Assembly: GCF_001411495.1 (NCBI RefSeq)
Contig: NZ_CP012982.1
Coordinates: 558,001 to 622,000 of the forward strand
Length of the DNA stretch: 64,000 nucleotides
From: Burkholderia cepacia ATCC 25416
GTDB taxonomy: Bacteria; Pseudomonadota; Gammaproteobacteria; Burkholderiales; Burkholderiaceae
Direction: 5' to 3'
Numbering within the stretch: position 1 is the first letter of the stretch; each line of letters begins with the position of its first letter. Below the pieces are notes generated by a model that had not been told where the DNA came from, made no database searches, and was given only the letters and a program-made list of their open reading frames with translations. The position numbers and the translations under genes were made by a program. This document shows positions 62,969-64,000 of the stretch, one piece after another.

Positions 62969-63910
62969 TCAGCCTACGCGGTACACGTATTCGCGACGCT
63001 CCTGCTGCACCGGATCGTTGCGGCTTTCGGACAGCGCGCCCGTGTGACGCTCGGCGATGAAGCGCTTGATGTCCGACTCCGCACGCGCGAGCGCGGACAG
63101 GCCGGCCAGCACCTCGCCTTGCGGCGCGCGCGCCGGTTCGTCGCTCGCGCCATGGCGATCGATCCACTGACGTGCCCAATCGAGCGCGAACTGCTCGGCT
63201 TCCTCGGCATCGGTGAAGCGCGGGCCGATCAGGCCCGAACGCTCGACGCGCCGCTCGTCCTGCGAGATCTCGGCCCACGCGCGATACATCAGGTTCTGCA
63301 CGGGCTGCGCGATGCCGCGGATCGTATAGCCGCGATACTCGTCGACTTGCGGTTCGGCCGCGGCGAAGCTCGCCGACGACGCACGCGCATGGCGCAACTC
63401 CACCGACCGCGCGCCCGGCACCACGAACGACGCGTCGGACGGCCGCGCTTCGGCGTCGTCCTGCATCGACGACTGCGACGCGCCCTCGCCATCCCAAACG
63501 TTTGCGTGCGCGACCGGCAATTGCCACGACTCGGGGTTTTGCCAGAACACACCGCGCAAGCGATCGTTGTCGGGCACGGGCTCGGCACGGCGTGCGGGCA
63601 CGACCGGCACCGGCGGCGGCGGGATATACGCGAACGTGCGCCCGCTGAACTGGGTCAGCACGTCGATCATCTGCAGCAGCGTGCCGGACGCCAGCCATTC
63701 CTCGTAACGGCGACGGCACGTCGGCCCGGACGGATAACGACCGGGCAGCTTCGACCAGGCTTCACCGGTCGTCAGGATCCAGAGCACCGCGTTGGCGACG
63801 ACGCGCGGTTCGGCACGCGGACGCCCACGACGGTTCAGCCGGATGGGTTCATCGGCGATCAGCGTTGAAAGACGAAACCACTCTTCATCGGTAAGCTCAT
63901 CGAAGAACAT
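62969..63910 (-). CDS. Transposase-domain (DUF4096-like) protein with unrelated C-terminus
   Basis: The 313-residue protein begins FDELTDEEWFRLSTLIAD and continues RGRPRAEPRVVANAVLWILTTGEAWSKLP to about 85, which is the helix-turn-helix region of IS5/IS402 transposases. No DDE catalytic domain follows. Instead there is a Pro-rich linker (PPPPVPVVPA), a mixed region and a helical C-terminus with EYRGYTIRGIAQPV and FTDAEEAEQFALDWARQWID. It is likely a DNA-binding protein derived from a transposase. GGAG lies before the ATG at 63910. It faces bceA. Confidence 0.75.
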   Translation of the reverse strand: MFFDELTDEEWFRLSTLIADEPIRLNRRGRPRAEPRVVANAVLWILTTGEAWSKLPGRYPSGPTCRRRYEEWLASGTLLQMIDVLTQFSGRTFAYIPPPPVPVVPARRAEPVPDNDRLRGVFWQNPESWQLPVAHANVWDGEGASQSSMQDDAEARPSDASFVVPGARSVELRHARASSASFAAAEPQVDEYRGYTIRGIAQPVQNLMYRAWAEISQDERRVERSGLIGPRFTDAEEAEQFALDWARQWIDRHGASDEPARAPQGEVLAGLSALARAESDIKRFIAERHTGALSESRNDPVQQERREYVYRVG

Positions 63911-64000
63911 AGTAGATTTCTCCACGCAGCCAGGCCGGGGCTGCGATTGGCGGCGCCATCGCGACACATCGCGTCGCGGGGCGGCCAGGTTGCACATTAT

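Overview
The window is 64 kb of GC-rich DNA with strongly biased codon use, close gene packing and few terminators. Gene content points to Burkholderia, most likely the B. cepacia complex. The evidence is a complete cepacian-type exopolysaccharide cluster (bceA to bceK), a DUF3563 gene, an ohrR-ohr pair, and a thrB gene followed by a BPSS1780-type membrane protein. In B. pseudomallei the BPSS1780 and BPSS1823 (Mip-like FKBP) genes lie on chromosome 2, so I infer that this window is from the second chromosome. No rRNA, tRNA or CRISPR array was seen.

Layout. 1-7.4 kb: mercaptopyruvate sulfurtransferase, a Tat-type dienelactone hydrolase, an NDH-2-type dehydrogenase, and DNA polymerase I whose start lies back to back with a LOG-family gene. 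7.7-12 kb: a small secreted protein, an IS110-family insertion sequence, a GlxA-type regulator, a tautomerase, a tiny secreted repeat peptide and a 43-bp remnant of an amn-like sequence. 12-17.6 kb: AMP nucleosidase, a DUF2782 protein with homoserine kinase and a membrane protein, the ohrR/ohr peroxide defence pair and DUF3563. 17.6-25.2 kb: PHB-depolymerase-type esterase, PAP2 phosphatase, molybdate uptake (modABC) facing modE, a CHAD protein and a tautomerase. 25.3-36.3 kb: LysR regulator, DMT exporter, an atypical histidine kinase, a CorC/HlyC protein, a ThiE-like protein, a TreZ-like protein without its catalytic residues, a methyltransferase, a GST, DUF1345, a phosphoesterase and a RES-Xre toxin-antitoxin pair.

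36.5-48 kb: amino-acid binding protein, a 1.1-kb gene-poor gap, GtrA protein, a VpsR/BerB-like sigma-54 activator, a diiron-like hydrolase, FKBP isomerase, AraC regulator, two MFS exporters, an unassigned LRR-like protein and an HxlR regulator divergent from its likely target exporter.

48-64 kb: the cepacian cluster. bceB to bceK form one minus-strand operon: priming transferase, UDP-glucose dehydrogenase, phosphatase, outer-membrane exporter, tyrosine kinase, four glycosyltransferases and a polymerase. bceA, which makes GDP-mannose, is divergent across a 428-bp AT-rich control region. Beyond bceA lies a gene whose protein carries an IS5-type transposase N-terminal domain joined to an unrelated C-terminus.

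The points most worth a second look are the IS110 ends and candidate guide RNA, the degenerate TreZ-like protein, the secreted repeat peptide, the palindrome that encloses the DUF3563 -10 box, the amn remnant, and the transposase-domain fusion beside the polysaccharide cluster.
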